Shown: positions 40,204 through 49,154, counted from the first letter of the stretch. The stretch is 64,000 nucleotides of DNA from Sanguibacter antarcticus (GCF_002564005.1 NZ_PDJG01000001.1:2294001-2358000); one strand, 5' to 3'. Notes: generated from the letters alone by a model not told the origin. A program made the numbers and translations.

Positions 40204-41664
40204 ATGACCGCATCGAGGCCGAGAGGTTCCGGTCACCGCACCACAGTGGCGGCGTCCGTCGTCACGCTCGTGCTGTGCTGCGCCTATGCCCTGAGCGACG
40301 GTGTCGTGCGTGGCAGCGTGTCCCTCGCCTCGACCGTCCTTCCGGCCGTCGCCGTCGTCGTCGCTCTCCGGGTCCGCAGACTGACCGCCCCTCTTCCGTG
40401 GGTCGTCGAGCTCGGGGGCCTCCTCTGTCTCGTGGTCGTCAGCGTCACGTGGCTCGTCCAGGTGAACATCCAAGGCGCGCCTCGGTCGACCGGCATCGTT
40501 CCTCTGCTGTTCTTGCCGCTGGGATATCTCGGCTTCCTCATCGCCAGCGTGCTCGTCATCCTGCCGATCGCGCGGAGAGACGGCGGAAAGATCGTCGACG
40601 CAGGGATCGGAGCACTCGCTGGGGCCGGGCTGCTGTGGACGTTCGTCGTCCTCCCGGTCCTCGACGAGCGCGACGCTACGCTGCAGGAACGGACGTTCAC
40701 GCTCCTCTCGCTGCTCCTCCTCTGCGGCGTGACCGGGGCCCTGGCTCGAGCGATCGCGTCCGCCGAGCGAGCACGCCCGACCCTTGCGTTCCTGCTCGTC
40801 GCGGCGCTCATGTCCGTGGTCGGGCACGTCTCCAAGGTCCTCACAGCCGACCCGGCAACAGGCACGGCGGCCTCCTGGGTCGGCGTGCTGTGGATCACCA
40901 GCTATGTTGCGATGGGTGCCGCGCTCCTCCATCCGACGAGCGAGCACCTGTCCGATCCGGGCCGGGTGCAGAGCGCTCGTCTCTCGGTCGCGCACCTGCT
41001 GTTCCTCTGGGCGGCCCTGTCGATCAACCCGGCGGTCGCGATCATCGGCAAGCTCGTCGGCCGCACCCCGGACATCGTGCTGCAGAGCACCGTCGCGCTG
41101 CTCATCGCCCCGTTGATCATCGCCCGGGTCTGGCGGATCGCCCAGCTGTACGAGAGCGCCAGAGTGGATCTCGTCCGCCAGGCCACGCACGACGCGCTCA
41201 CCGGTCTGCCCAACCGACGGGCTGTCGCGACGCACCTCGAGACGATCGTGCGCTCGGTCGACTCCGGCACCCTGTCGGCGGCCCGCCTGTTCTTCCTCGA
41301 CCTCGACGGCTTCAAGTCGATCAACGACGTGCACGGCCACACGGCAGGAGACCACGTGCTCGTCGAGGTCGCCCGACGTCTGCGCGGAGCAGTGCGCCGC
41401 GACGACTTCGTCGCGCGGATGGGTGGCGACGAGTTCCTCATCCTCATCCCCGAAGACTGCCCCGAGCTCGCGGCGCACACCGTCACCCGGATCCGGGACG
41501 CCCTCGCAGACCCCGTCGCCGTCGCCGGCACGACGGTCATCGTCGAGGTGAGCGTCGGGTCTGTCCCCGTCACGCGCGCAGACGGCGAGAGCGTCGAGCG
41601 GCTCTTGTCGCTCGCCGACGCCCAGATGTACATCGACAAGCGCAGCGGGCACCCGGCGAGCTGA
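40204..41664 (+). CDS. Membrane GGDEF diguanylate cyclase, copy 2
   Basis: The 486-residue paralogue of the preceding gene shares the multi-helix N-terminal sensor (matching ILPIARRDGGKIVDAGI with IPIARGDGGAIIDAAI) and the catalytic half: HDALTGLPNRRAVATHL, FFLDLDGFKSINDVHGHTAGD and ARMGGDEFLILIP. Unlike copy 1 it keeps the I-site (RRDD before FVARM), so it should be feedback-inhibited by c-di-GMP. It lies 76 bp after copy 1 on the same strand. The membrane domain is not one of the common MASE types that I can name. Confidence 0.9.
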   Translation: MTASRPRGSGHRTTVAASVVTLVLCCAYALSDGVVRGSVSLASTVLPAVAVVVALRVRRLTAPLPWVVELGGLLCLVVVSVTWLVQVNIQGAPRSTGIVPLLFLPLGYLGFLIASVLVILPIARRDGGKIVDAGIGALAGAGLLWTFVVLPVLDERDATLQERTFTLLSLLLLCGVTGALARAIASAERARPTLAFLLVAALMSVVGHVSKVLTADPATGTAASWVGVLWITSYVAMGAALLHPTSEHLSDPGRVQSARLSVAHLLFLWAALSINPAVAIIGKLVGRTPDIVLQSTVALLIAPLIIARVWRIAQLYESARVDLVRQATHDALTGLPNRRAVATHLETIVRSVDSGTLSAARLFFLDLDGFKSINDVHGHTAGDHVLVEVARRLRGAVRRDDFVARMGGDEFLILIPEDCPELAAHTVTRIRDALADPVAVAGTTVIVEVSVGSVPVTRADGESVERLLSLADAQMYIDKRSGHPAS

Positions 41665-41673
41665 CGCGACGTT

Positions 41674-41698
41674 CCCGGAGGCCACGAGGCGCCTCGGG
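41674..41698 (+). terminator. Hairpin after the GGDEF pair
   Basis: CCCGGAGGC pairs with GCCTCGGG (eight pairs with one bulged G) ten bases after the stop of the second GGDEF gene. It contains the 12-bp palindrome CGAGGCGCCTCG. It may terminate transcription between the convergent GGDEF and ABC-transporter genes. Confidence 0.35.
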
Positions 41699-41710
41699 AT
41701 ACGCCCGCTC

Positions 41711-41741
41711 CCCCCCCTACCCCTACCCCTACCCCTACCCC
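41711..41741 (-). repeat. Telomere-like (GGGGTA)n tract, candidate G-quadruplex
   Basis: On the minus strand five G-runs of four or more are separated by TA. The stop codon of the ABC ATPase gene is the first TAG of the repeat, and the next repeats add three more in-frame stops. The transcript of the importer operon therefore ends in a sequence able to form a four-layer G-quadruplex. Confidence 0.8.
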
Positions 41742-43477
41742 AGCGAGGCGAGCAGCTCGGCGCGCGCACGACGTCGGACCGCCTGCTCGCGCGGGTCCGG
41801 CACGGGGACGGCCGCGAGCAGCGCCCGCGTGTACTCCTGCTGCGGGTCGCGCAGCACGTCCGCCGTCGTACCGACCTCGACGAGCTTGCCGTTGCTCATC
41901 ACCGCGACGTCGTGCGCGACGATGTCGACGACCGCGAGGTCGTGGCTGATGAACAGGCAGGCGAAGCCCATCTCGGCCTGGAGCGTCCGGAAGAGCGCGA
42001 GGACCGTCGCCTGGACGGACACGTCGAGCGCGCTCGTCGGCTCGTCGGCGACGAGCAGGTCGGGGCTCAGGACGAGCGCACGCGCGAGGCTCACGCGCTG
42101 ACGCTGCCCCCCTGAGAGCTCGTGCGGGTAGCGGGCGGCGAACGCGGCCGGCAGCTCGACTGCGTCGAGCAGCTCGAGCACGCGGGCACGGCGCGACGCG
42201 TGGTCGCCCTCGTCGTGGACGACGAGGGGCTCCGAGATGCACGCACCGACGCTCGCCCGCGGGTTGAGCGACGCCGCCGGGTCCTGGAAGACGAAGCCGA
42301 AGCGACGACGCAACGCTCGCAACGACTGTGCCGACGCGTGTGCGAGGTCGTCGCCGAACACCTTGACGCTCCCCCTGGACGCGGGCACGAGCCCGACGGC
42401 ACACCGTCCGGCGGTCGTCTTGCCCGAGCCAGACTCGCCGACGAGGCCGAGGACAGCACCGGGCGCGATGGCGAAGGAGACGTCGTCGATCGCCCGCACG
42501 CTCGGGCTGCCGAGCCGCCCGGCGAAGTCGACGACGAGGTTCTCGACCGCGAGGGCCGGGACCTCCCGGGTGCTCTTGCCGGGTTCGACCGTGCTCCCGG
42601 GGTCCGCTGCCGTCGAGGTTCGTGCCTGGTCCGGCTCGACGACGGTCGCGTGCGGTGCGGCGCCGGGAAGCTCGGTGCGGGTGGCCCGGCCGAGGTACGG
42701 CACCGCGGCGAGCAGCCGCTGGGTGTACGGGTGCTGGGGCGATTCGAAGAGGTCTTGGACGCTCGCCTGCTCGACGACCTCGCCGCGGTACATGACGACG
42801 ACGCGGTCTGCGAGATCCGCCACGACACCCATGTTGTGCGTGATGAGGACGATCGCGGTGCCGAGCCGGTCCCGGAGGTCACGCAGCAGGTCGAGGATCT
42901 GGGCCTGGACGGTGACGTCGAGCGCGGTCGTCGGCTCGTCGGCGACGATCACCTCGGGGTCGCACGCGATGGCGATCGCGATCATCACGCGCTGCTTCTG
43001 CCCACCGGACATCTGGTGGGGGTAGGACCTCACGCGTCGCGCAGGGTCGGGGATCCCGACGAGCTCGAACAGCTCGACGGCGCGGGCCATCGCTGCGCGC
43101 CGGCTCATGCGCTTGTGGGCGCGCAGGGCCTCGCAGACCTGCCAGCCGACCGTGCGCACAGGGTCGAGCGACGTCGACGGCTCCTGGAAGATCATCGCGA
43201 TGCGCCTGCCGCGCACCTTGCGCATCGCGTCCCCGCGCAGCGTCGTGAGCTCGACGCCGTCGAGCGTGGCCGAGCCCGTCACGGTCGCGTAGCCGGGGAG
43301 CAGGCCGAGGAGCGCGCGCGAGCTGACAGACTTGCCCGAGCCGGACTCCCCCACGACGGCGACGATCTCGCCGGGCCCGACGTCGAAGCTCGCGTTCCGG
43401 ACGGCCTGGACAGCACCTGCGTCCGCGGCGAACGCGACGCTGAGCCGGTCGAGGCGGAGGATGGGCTCAGCAGTCAT
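41735..43477 (-). CDS. Fused double ATPase of an oligopeptide/nickel-type ABC importer
   Basis: This 580-residue protein joins two ATPase domains that in many bacteria are separate (DppD and DppF). The first has VVGESGSGKS, FQEPSTSLDP, YPHQMSGGQKQRV and VADEPTTALDV. The second, after a Ser/Thr/Pro linker (about 280-310), has LVGESGSGKTTAG, FQDPAASLNPRASVG, YPHELSGGQRQRVSLARAL and VADEPTSALDV. Both have all Walker and signature residues, so both sites should hydrolyse ATP. Each ends with a peptide-importer tail (PQHPYTQRLLAAVP, PQQEYTRALLAAVP). It overlaps the upstream permease gene by four bases (ATGA). Confidence 0.95.
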   Translation of the reverse strand: MTAEPILRLDRLSVAFAADAGAVQAVRNASFDVGPGEIVAVVGESGSGKSVSSRALLGLLPGYATVTGSATLDGVELTTLRGDAMRKVRGRRIAMIFQEPSTSLDPVRTVGWQVCEALRAHKRMSRRAAMARAVELFELVGIPDPARRVRSYPHQMSGGQKQRVMIAIAIACDPEVIVADEPTTALDVTVQAQILDLLRDLRDRLGTAIVLITHNMGVVADLADRVVVMYRGEVVEQASVQDLFESPQHPYTQRLLAAVPYLGRATRTELPGAAPHATVVEPDQARTSTAADPGSTVEPGKSTREVPALAVENLVVDFAGRLGSPSVRAIDDVSFAIAPGAVLGLVGESGSGKTTAGRCAVGLVPASRGSVKVFGDDLAHASAQSLRALRRRFGFVFQDPAASLNPRASVGACISEPLVVHDEGDHASRRARVLELLDAVELPAAFAARYPHELSGGQRQRVSLARALVLSPDLLVADEPTSALDVSVQATVLALFRTLQAEMGFACLFISHDLAVVDIVAHDVAVMSNGKLVEVGTTADVLRDPQQEYTRALLAAVPVPDPREQAVRRRARAELLASLG

Positions 43478-44505
43478 GAGTTGTCCTTGTCTGAGGTGTC
43501 CTCGGCCGGGAGGTCGGCGCCGGCGATCTCGGCCTCGTCGGCTGTCGTCGCGCCGCTGCCGCGGGTGCGCAGCAGGGGGTTGAGGACGTCGTTGAGGCTC
43601 TCGCCGACGAGCGTGACGCCGGTGACGACGAGGACGATCGCGAGGCCCGGGAACGTCCCTGTCCACCAGATGTCGTTCGTCGCGTCAGAGAGAGCCTTGT
43701 TGAGGTCGTAGCCCCACTCGGCCGCACTGGAGGGCTCGATGCCGAACCCGAGAAAGCCGAGCCCTGCGAGGGTGAGGATCGCTTCGGAGGCGTTGAGCGT
43801 CGCGAGGACGGGGATCGTCTGCGAGACGTTGGGGAGCACGTGCTTGAACATGATGCGCCGCGGCTTGGCACCCGTGATCCGGGCGGCGTCGACGAACGGC
43901 TCGTGCTTGACGGAGACGGTCGCGTTGCGGACCACCCGGAAGTACTGCGGCACGAACACGACCGTGATGGAGATGGCTGCCGCGAAGATGCCGCTGGCGG
44001 GCGTGGACCGCCCGCCCGTGATCATGATCGCGACGATGATCGCGAGGAGCAGCGACGGGAACGCGTAGAGCGCGTCGGTGACGAGGACGAGCCCGCGGTC
44101 GAGCTTGCCGCCGACGTAGCCGGAGACGAGCCCGAGCGGGACGCCGACCACGAGGGAGATCGCGACGGCGAGCACGATGACCTCGAGCGCGGTGCGCGCA
44201 CCGAAGAGGACGCGAGACAGGACGTCCTGGCCTCCGACCGTCGTGCCGAACCAGTGCGCCGCGGACGGTGCCTGCTGGGTGCCGAACGGGATCCCGTCGA
44301 TGCGGTCGTCGTTGAACCCGTAGGGAGCGAGGAGCGGCGCGAAGATCGCGACGAGCACGAAGACCGCGATGATGACGAGGCCCGTGACGAGCATGCCTCG
44401 CTGGAGACCGTGCGTAGAGCGCAGGAGCGCGACGCCGGGGATGCTCCGGCGGGACTTCTCTGGCGGGACGAGACCGTCGGTCTCGGCGGTGACGATGGCA
44501 GACAT
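43474..44505 (-). CDS. ABC importer permease, DppC type
   Basis: The 343-residue permease has an N-terminal cytoplasmic segment, one leading helix (VIIAVFVLVAIFAPLLAPYG), an extracytoplasmic loop with HWFGTTVGGQDVLSRVLFGARTAL (the GTD/GQD-x-RD-like signature of DppC) and five further helices. The EAA coupling loop reads EPFVDAARITGAKPRRIMFKHVLPN. The C-terminal tail is acidic and Thr-rich. It pairs with the DppB-type permease, whose gene overlaps it by one base (TGATG). Confidence 0.93.
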   Translation of the reverse strand: MSAIVTAETDGLVPPEKSRRSIPGVALLRSTHGLQRGMLVTGLVIIAVFVLVAIFAPLLAPYGFNDDRIDGIPFGTQQAPSAAHWFGTTVGGQDVLSRVLFGARTALEVIVLAVAISLVVGVPLGLVSGYVGGKLDRGLVLVTDALYAFPSLLLAIIVAIMITGGRSTPASGIFAAAISITVVFVPQYFRVVRNATVSVKHEPFVDAARITGAKPRRIMFKHVLPNVSQTIPVLATLNASEAILTLAGLGFLGFGIEPSSAAEWGYDLNKALSDATNDIWWTGTFPGLAIVLVVTGVTLVGESLNDVLNPLLRTRGSGATTADEAEIAGADLPAEDTSDKDNS

Positions 44506-45563
44506 CAGTACCTCACCCTCGGGTCGACGAGCGCGTTGATCAGGTCGATGAGGAAGCTTGTGATGGCGACGACCACCGCGATGGCGGTGACGATCCCCTG
44601 GACGGCGACGAAGTCACGAGCGAGCAGGTACCGGGACAGGATGTACCCGAGGCCCTGCCACTCGAAGGTCGTCTCGGTGAGGATGGCCCCACCGAGGAGC
44701 AGCGCGATCTGCATCCCCATGACGGTGACGACCGGGACGAGCGCGTTGCGGAAGGCGTGCTTGCGCACGACGACAGACTCCGAGACGCCGCGGGCGCGGG
44801 CGGCCGTGACGTAGTCGGTGCGCATCGTCTCGAGAAGGTTGATGCGGATGAGGCGGATGAACACCCCGGCGGTGAGGAGCCCGAGCGCGAGCGCAGGGAG
44901 CACGGCGTGCTGGAGGACGTCGACGATGTAGCTGGTCTCGCCGTAGAGGATCGCGTCGACGAGCATGATGTTCGTCTTCGGATGGACGTTGTTCAGTGCG
45001 ATCGACACCGACGGTGAGGCGCGTCCAGACGACGGCAGCCAGCCGAGCGTCGAGGAGAACAGCAGCTTCAGCAGGAGGCCGATGAAGAAGACCGGGGCCG
45101 CGTAGACGAGGATCGCGAAGAGGCGGATCGCCACGTCGGGGAGGCGGTCGCGGTGACGTGCGGCCAGGCGTCCGAGCGGCACACCGACGACGAACGCCAC
45201 GAGCAGCGCCCAGAACGACAGCTCGAGCGTCGCGGCGCCGTTGGTGATGAGCACCTCGCTGATCTCGCGGCGGTCCGTCAGCGCGGTCCCGAAGTCACCG
45301 TGGAGGAGCCCGCCGAGGTACTCGAGGTACTGCGTGAGGATCGGCCGGTCGAAACCGGAGGCGGCACGCCGGATGTCGAGCTGCTCGGGCGACAGACGAC
45401 CGCCCTGCGCCGCGGTGATCGGGTCCCCGATCACCCTCATGAAGAAGAACACGACCGTCACGAGGATGAGGACGGTGGGGATGACGAGGAGCAGCCGCAC
45501 GAGGAGGTATCTCACGAGCGGGCTGCGTGGGAGGACGCTGCGTGGAAGGACGCTGACAGCCAT
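44505..45563 (-). CDS. ABC importer permease, DppB type
   Basis: A 352-residue permease starting with a helix typical of DppB (YLLVRLLLVIPTVLILVTVVFFFMRVIGDP), followed by the periplasmic loop and five more helices. The coupling loop is MRTDYVTAARARGVSESVVVRKHAFRNALVPVV and the C-terminus ends LIDLINALVDPRVRY, standard for the family. The N-terminal SVLPRSVLPRSPL is a short direct duplication. It follows the lipoprotein gene by 86 bp with a hairpin in between, a layout that often lowers permease expression relative to the binding protein. Confidence 0.93.
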   Translation of the reverse strand: MAVSVLPRSVLPRSPLVRYLLVRLLLVIPTVLILVTVVFFFMRVIGDPITAAQGGRLSPEQLDIRRAASGFDRPILTQYLEYLGGLLHGDFGTALTDRREISEVLITNGAATLELSFWALLVAFVVGVPLGRLAARHRDRLPDVAIRLFAILVYAAPVFFIGLLLKLLFSSTLGWLPSSGRASPSVSIALNNVHPKTNIMLVDAILYGETSYIVDVLQHAVLPALALGLLTAGVFIRLIRINLLETMRTDYVTAARARGVSESVVVRKHAFRNALVPVVTVMGMQIALLLGGAILTETTFEWQGLGYILSRYLLARDFVAVQGIVTAIAVVVAITSFLIDLINALVDPRVRY

Positions 45564-45598
45564 GATGTCCGTTCTTCAGGGGGCCGGGGACGTCGTTC

Positions 45599-45639
45599 GG
45601 GGGACCGGCCGCCGCCCGAGGGCTGGCGACCGGTCCCCC
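45599..45639 (-). terminator. Attenuator hairpin between the binding-protein and permease genes
   Basis: GGGGGACCGG (45599-45608) pairs perfectly with CCGGTCCCCC (45630-45639) around a 21-base loop, 11 bp past the stop of the lipoprotein gene. It probably causes partial termination or stabilises the upstream message so that binding protein exceeds transporter. Confidence 0.7.
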
Positions 45640-45649
45640 GTCGACGAGA

Positions 45650-47266
45650 TCAGCCCTTGCTCAGGACCGAGTAGCGGAACTGGAACGACGCGTTGAGCGT
45701 GTCCTCGACACCCGAGACGCCGTCGCGGGCGACAGCGACCTGCGAGCCCTGGAGGAGCGGCACGGTCGACAGGTGGCTCTCGGCAAGAATCTGCTGGATG
45801 TCCTCGATCGTCTCGAGGCGGGAGTCCACGTCACCGTCGGTCCGCTCGGAGTCGAGCATCTCGCTGATCTCCTCGTCCTCGAAGTGGTTGCCGAGGAAGT
45901 TGTCCTTGTCGAAGAACGGCGTGAGGTAGTTGTCCGCGTCGGAGAAGTCCGGGAACCAGCCGAGCTGGTACGCGGGGTAGGCGTCCGCTGTGCGCTCTTC
46001 GGCGTACGTGACCCACTCGGTCGACTGGAGGTTGACCGTGAAGAGCCCGGTCTCCTCGAGCTGACGCTTGATGGCGTTGTACTCCTGGTCGGAGGACGGG
46101 CCGTAGTGGTCCGGGTTGTACTGGAGGTTCAGCTCGACAGGCGTGGCGACGCCGGCCTCGGCGAGGACGGCCGTGGCCGCGTCGGCGTCGGGCGCCGTGC
46201 CGTAGAGCTCTTCGAACGGGGTCGCTGCGCCGGGCAGGCCCTCGGGGACGTACGAGTACAGGGGCGTGTAGGTGCCCTTGTAGACCTGCTCCGAGAGGTC
46301 CTCGCGGTCGATGGAGAACGCGAACGCCTTGCGGACGGCAAGCTTCTGCTCGGGGGTCTCACCCGGCATGGTGTCAAAGTTGAACACCACGTAGCGGATC
46401 TCTCCACCGGGGCCGGAGACGACGTTGACGCCGTCCGTGGACTCGAGGCTCTCGATGTCCGTGGCCGTGAGGCTGCGGGTCGCGATGTCGATCGCGCCGC
46501 TCTCGATGTCGAGCTTGAGGTTGTTCGAGTCCGTGTAGTACTTCAGCGTGACGCCGTCGTTCATCACGTCGCCCTGCACGCCGGTGTAGTCGGCGTTCGG
46601 CGTGAACTCGACGAGCGAGTTCTTCGCGAAGCTCTTGATGAGGTACGGCCCGGAGGTGGCCTCGGCCTCGACGATCGCGTCGTCGTCGAGCAGCGCGTCA
46701 GCGGGGAAGGTGGCCTCGTCGACGATGGGACCGACCGGAGACGCGAGCACCTGCGCGAAGGTCTGGTCGTTCGGGGAGGTGAGCGTGAACTCGACCGTCT
46801 TCTCGTCGGGTGCGGCCACCGAGTCGAGGTTCGCGAGGAGGGACGACGGCCCGTTCGGGTCGGCGATCGCGAGCTGGCGGTCGAAGCTGAACTTCACGCT
46901 CTCGGCGGTCAGCGCGTTGCCGTTGGCGAACGTCAGCCCGTCCTTGAGCGTGCAGGTGTACACCGTGTCCGAGGTGAAGTCGCAGCTCTCGGCAGCGTCC
47001 GGGGCCAGCGTGGCGCCGCCCGGCTCGAAGCTCATGAGGAAGGAGAACACCTGCGTCTGGACGTGGAACGAGCCGTTGTCGTAGGACCCGGCAGGGTCGA
47101 GCGTCGTGAGGCTGTCCGTCGTGCCGACGATGATGCTCTCGCCTGCGGACTCCCCGTCCGCTGTCGAGTCGGAGTCCGTACGCCCGGAACCGCAGGCGGA
47201 GAGGGTCAGGGCCGTCACGGCGAGGGCCGCCGTCGACAGCGCGAGCCGGCTGCTTCGAATCTTCAC
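45650..47266 (-). CDS. ABC importer substrate-binding lipoprotein, family 5 (peptide/nickel)
   Basis: The 538-residue precursor has a lipoprotein signal (RLALSTAALAVTALTLSACGS, Cys25 lipidated). Family-5 features follow: SIIVGTTDSLTTLDPAGSYDNGS, CTLKDGLTFANGNALTAESVKFSFDRQL, TSGPYLIKSF and YVVFNFDTMPGETPEQKLAVRKAFAFSIDRE. It captures a peptide-like or other ligand outside the cell and delivers it to the permeases encoded downstream. The GTG at 47266 has AGGAGG seven bases upstream. Ligand identity cannot be read from sequence. It heads the four-gene importer operon. Confidence 0.93.
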   Translation of the reverse strand: MKIRSSRLALSTAALAVTALTLSACGSGRTDSDSTADGESAGESIIVGTTDSLTTLDPAGSYDNGSFHVQTQVFSFLMSFEPGGATLAPDAAESCDFTSDTVYTCTLKDGLTFANGNALTAESVKFSFDRQLAIADPNGPSSLLANLDSVAAPDEKTVEFTLTSPNDQTFAQVLASPVGPIVDEATFPADALLDDDAIVEAEATSGPYLIKSFAKNSLVEFTPNADYTGVQGDVMNDGVTLKYYTDSNNLKLDIESGAIDIATRSLTATDIESLESTDGVNVVSGPGGEIRYVVFNFDTMPGETPEQKLAVRKAFAFSIDREDLSEQVYKGTYTPLYSYVPEGLPGAATPFEELYGTAPDADAATAVLAEAGVATPVELNLQYNPDHYGPSSDQEYNAIKRQLEETGLFTVNLQSTEWVTYAEERTADAYPAYQLGWFPDFSDADNYLTPFFDKDNFLGNHFEDEEISEMLDSERTDGDVDSRLETIEDIQQILAESHLSTVPLLQGSQVAVARDGVSGVEDTLNASFQFRYSVLSKG

Positions 47267-47343
47267 TGGTGATCCTCCTGGATGGGGGAGACACACCACC
47301 CGAGGTGGCGGTCGTCGTTGACCGGAACAATCGCACAAGCGTA

Positions 47344-47357
47344 TTACCGGCTGGTAA
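47344..47357. promoter_or_regulatory. Palindrome in the importer operon promoter region
   Basis: TTACC, four bases, GGTAA is a perfect inverted repeat located 78 bp upstream of the binding-protein gene. A further GGTAACGATAACG and the palindrome GGACGTCC lie just beyond it. The gap 47267-47416 carries the importer promoter. The site could be an operator, but no regulator is identified. Confidence 0.4.
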
Positions 47358-47416
47358 CACGAGGTATGTCAGGACGGTAACGATAACGCCGGACGTCCGG
47401 TGCCCCGCCCACCGTC

Positions 47417-48340
47417 TCAGGCCGGGCGCCCGTCCAGGCGGGACCTCGTGGGGTCCGGGAGAGTCGCGGTGAGACCGGACAGCAGCGCCCGCAGCGCCGG
47501 GATCCCGGCCGCGTCCGCGTGGTGGACGAGGAAGAGACGTCGGGTCCCTGCGTCGGTGGACTCGACGACCGCGACACCCGGGTTGCGGACGCTCAGCAGC
47601 GCGAGCTCCGGCAGGAGCGCCACCGCGAGCCCCTGCGCGACGAGCGACTGGACGATGACGTAGTCGTCCGTGCTGTGCCGGACGTCAGGGACGAACCCGG
47701 CGCGCGCGCACGCCCGCAGCAGGTGCTCGGAGCACTGGACGCAGCCACCGACCCACCTCTCGTGGGCGACCTCCGCCAGCCGGACGCGTGCCCGACCGGC
47801 GAGCGGGTGCGCCGCAGGCAGGACGAGGCGCACGACGTCGTCGCCCAACGGGTGGTGCACGAGGGAGCGGCTGCCAGTGACCGGCTCGTCGTCGTACCGG
47901 AAGACGAGCGCCGCGTCGACGTCACCGCGCGCGAGGAGCTCGAGCGCCTGGGGTGGCTCGGCATCGACGAGACGCACCTCGAGGCCCGGAGTCAGCGCGT
48001 CCATCGCCTGCAACGCTGCCGGGACGAGCGTCGCGCCCGCCGTCGGGAAGGTCGCCAGGCGCACGCTCCCGGCGGTGCTGTCCGCGAGGGCTGCCATCTC
48101 CGCGTCGGCGGCGCGCAGCCGCGCAGCGAGCGCGTCGGCGTGACCGAGGAGGACCGCACCTGCCTCCGTAACCGTGATCCCGTGGGCGCTGCGCACGACG
48201 AGCGGGACGCGCAGCTCGCGCTCGAGCGCGCGGACGTGCTGGCTGACGGCGGGCTGCGTCCACCCGAGCTCACGGGCCGCGGCCCCGAGCGACCCTGTCC
48301 GTGCCACGGTCCCAAAGACGAGCACCCTCTTCGCATCCAT
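47417..48340 (-). CDS. LysR-family transcriptional regulator
   Basis: The 307-residue protein has an N-terminal winged helix (MDAKRVLVFGTVARTGSLGAAARELGWTQPAVSQHVRALERELRVPLVVRSAHGITVTEAG in outline) and a two-lobed effector domain (SVRLATFPTAGATLVPAALQAM, VRLVLPAAHPLAG, VAQGLAVALLPELAL). The ATG at 48340 was chosen because it begins the conserved helix. A palindrome at 48341-48361 directly abuts the start. It is divergent from the aspartate/glutamate racemase gene, the probable target, and is followed co-directionally by the importer operon. Confidence 0.92.
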   Translation of the reverse strand: MDAKRVLVFGTVARTGSLGAAARELGWTQPAVSQHVRALERELRVPLVVRSAHGITVTEAGAVLLGHADALAARLRAADAEMAALADSTAGSVRLATFPTAGATLVPAALQAMDALTPGLEVRLVDAEPPQALELLARGDVDAALVFRYDDEPVTGSRSLVHHPLGDDVVRLVLPAAHPLAGRARVRLAEVAHERWVGGCVQCSEHLLRACARAGFVPDVRHSTDDYVIVQSLVAQGLAVALLPELALLSVRNPGVAVVESTDAGTRRLFLVHHADAAGIPALRALLSGLTATLPDPTRSRLDGRPA

Positions 48341-48361
48341 GACCCAAGCATGCCTTGGGTC
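48341..48361. promoter_or_regulatory. Palindrome at the LysR gene start
   Basis: GACCCAAG, five bases, CTTGGGTC is a perfect 8-bp-arm inverted repeat that touches the LysR start codon and lies 56 bp before the racemase gene. Its position fits an autoregulatory LysR site between divergent genes. Confidence 0.6.
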
Positions 48362-48416
48362 ATGACCTACGAGGTCGCTCTTCCGCACAGGCGCGTCCCC
48401 GACCACGATGAGACGC

Positions 48417-49127
48417 ATGAAGACGATCGGGCTGCTGGGCGGAATGAGCTGGGACTCCTCCGCGACCTACTACAGGATCATCAACGAGGAGGTGAGATCA
48501 CGCCTCGGTGGCCACAGCTGCGCTCAGGTGGTCCTCGTCTCGCTCGACTTCGCCGCCGTGCGCGAGCTCCAGGTCCGTGAGGCCTGGGACGAGGCCGGTG
48601 CCATGCTCGCCGACGGAGCGCGCAGGCTCGAGGCCGCCGGAGCGGACACGATCGTCCTGTGCACGAACTTCATGCACAAGGTCGCCCCCGCGATCGAGGC
48701 CGCCACAGAGCTGCCGCTGCTGCACATCGCCGACGCTGTCGGCGCACGGGCCCGCGCGCTCGGCGCCGACCGGGTCGGCCTCCTCGGCGCGCGCCAGGTC
48801 ATGGAGGAGAGCTTCTACCGTGATCGCCTGCGCGAGCGGTGGGGCATCGAGGTCCTCGTCCCCGAGCCTGCAGACCGTGAGCTCGTCGACCGGGTCGTCT
48901 TCGACGAGCTCACCACGAGCATCCTCAACCCCGAGTCGCGCGACGCCTACGTCGCCATCATCGACGGGCTCGCTGCACGCGGGGCACAGGCCGTCGTGCT
49001 CGGGTGCACCGAGATCGGGCTGCTCGTGCGCCCTACGGACACGGACCTGCCGCTCATCGACTCGGCCCACGTGCACGCGCTCGCCGCGGTGGAAGCAGCG
49101 CTCACCCCGCCGGTGCCGAGCCTCTGA
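48417..49127 (+). CDS. Aspartate/glutamate racemase family protein
   Basis: A 236-residue cofactor-independent racemase: MKTIGLLGGMSWDSSATYYRIINE at the start, DTIVLCTNFMHKVAP with the first catalytic Cys, and AVVLGCTEIGLLV with the second Cys and its Glu partner. Two-cysteine enzymes of this group interconvert L- and D-aspartate or related amino acids. ATG 48408 (adding MRR) is equally possible. Divergence from the LysR gene suggests substrate-dependent induction. A strong hairpin follows. Confidence 0.92.
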   Translation: MKTIGLLGGMSWDSSATYYRIINEEVRSRLGGHSCAQVVLVSLDFAAVRELQVREAWDEAGAMLADGARRLEAAGADTIVLCTNFMHKVAPAIEAATELPLLHIADAVGARARALGADRVGLLGARQVMEESFYRDRLRERWGIEVLVPEPADRELVDRVVFDELTTSILNPESRDAYVAIIDGLAARGAQAVVLGCTEIGLLVRPTDTDLPLIDSAHVHALAAVEAALTPPVPSL

Positions 49128-49154
49128 CCTGACGACCACCTCCACCGATACGAT

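Noticed and set aside
41711..41741. True chromosome telomere or linear end
   Set aside because: The tract is only about 31 bp, internal, and flanked by ordinary genes. It is treated as a G-quadruplex candidate instead.
41735..43477. Sequencing fusion of two separate ATPase genes
   Set aside because: The linker is continuous, in frame and of natural composition. Fused double ATPases are common in actinobacterial peptide importers.
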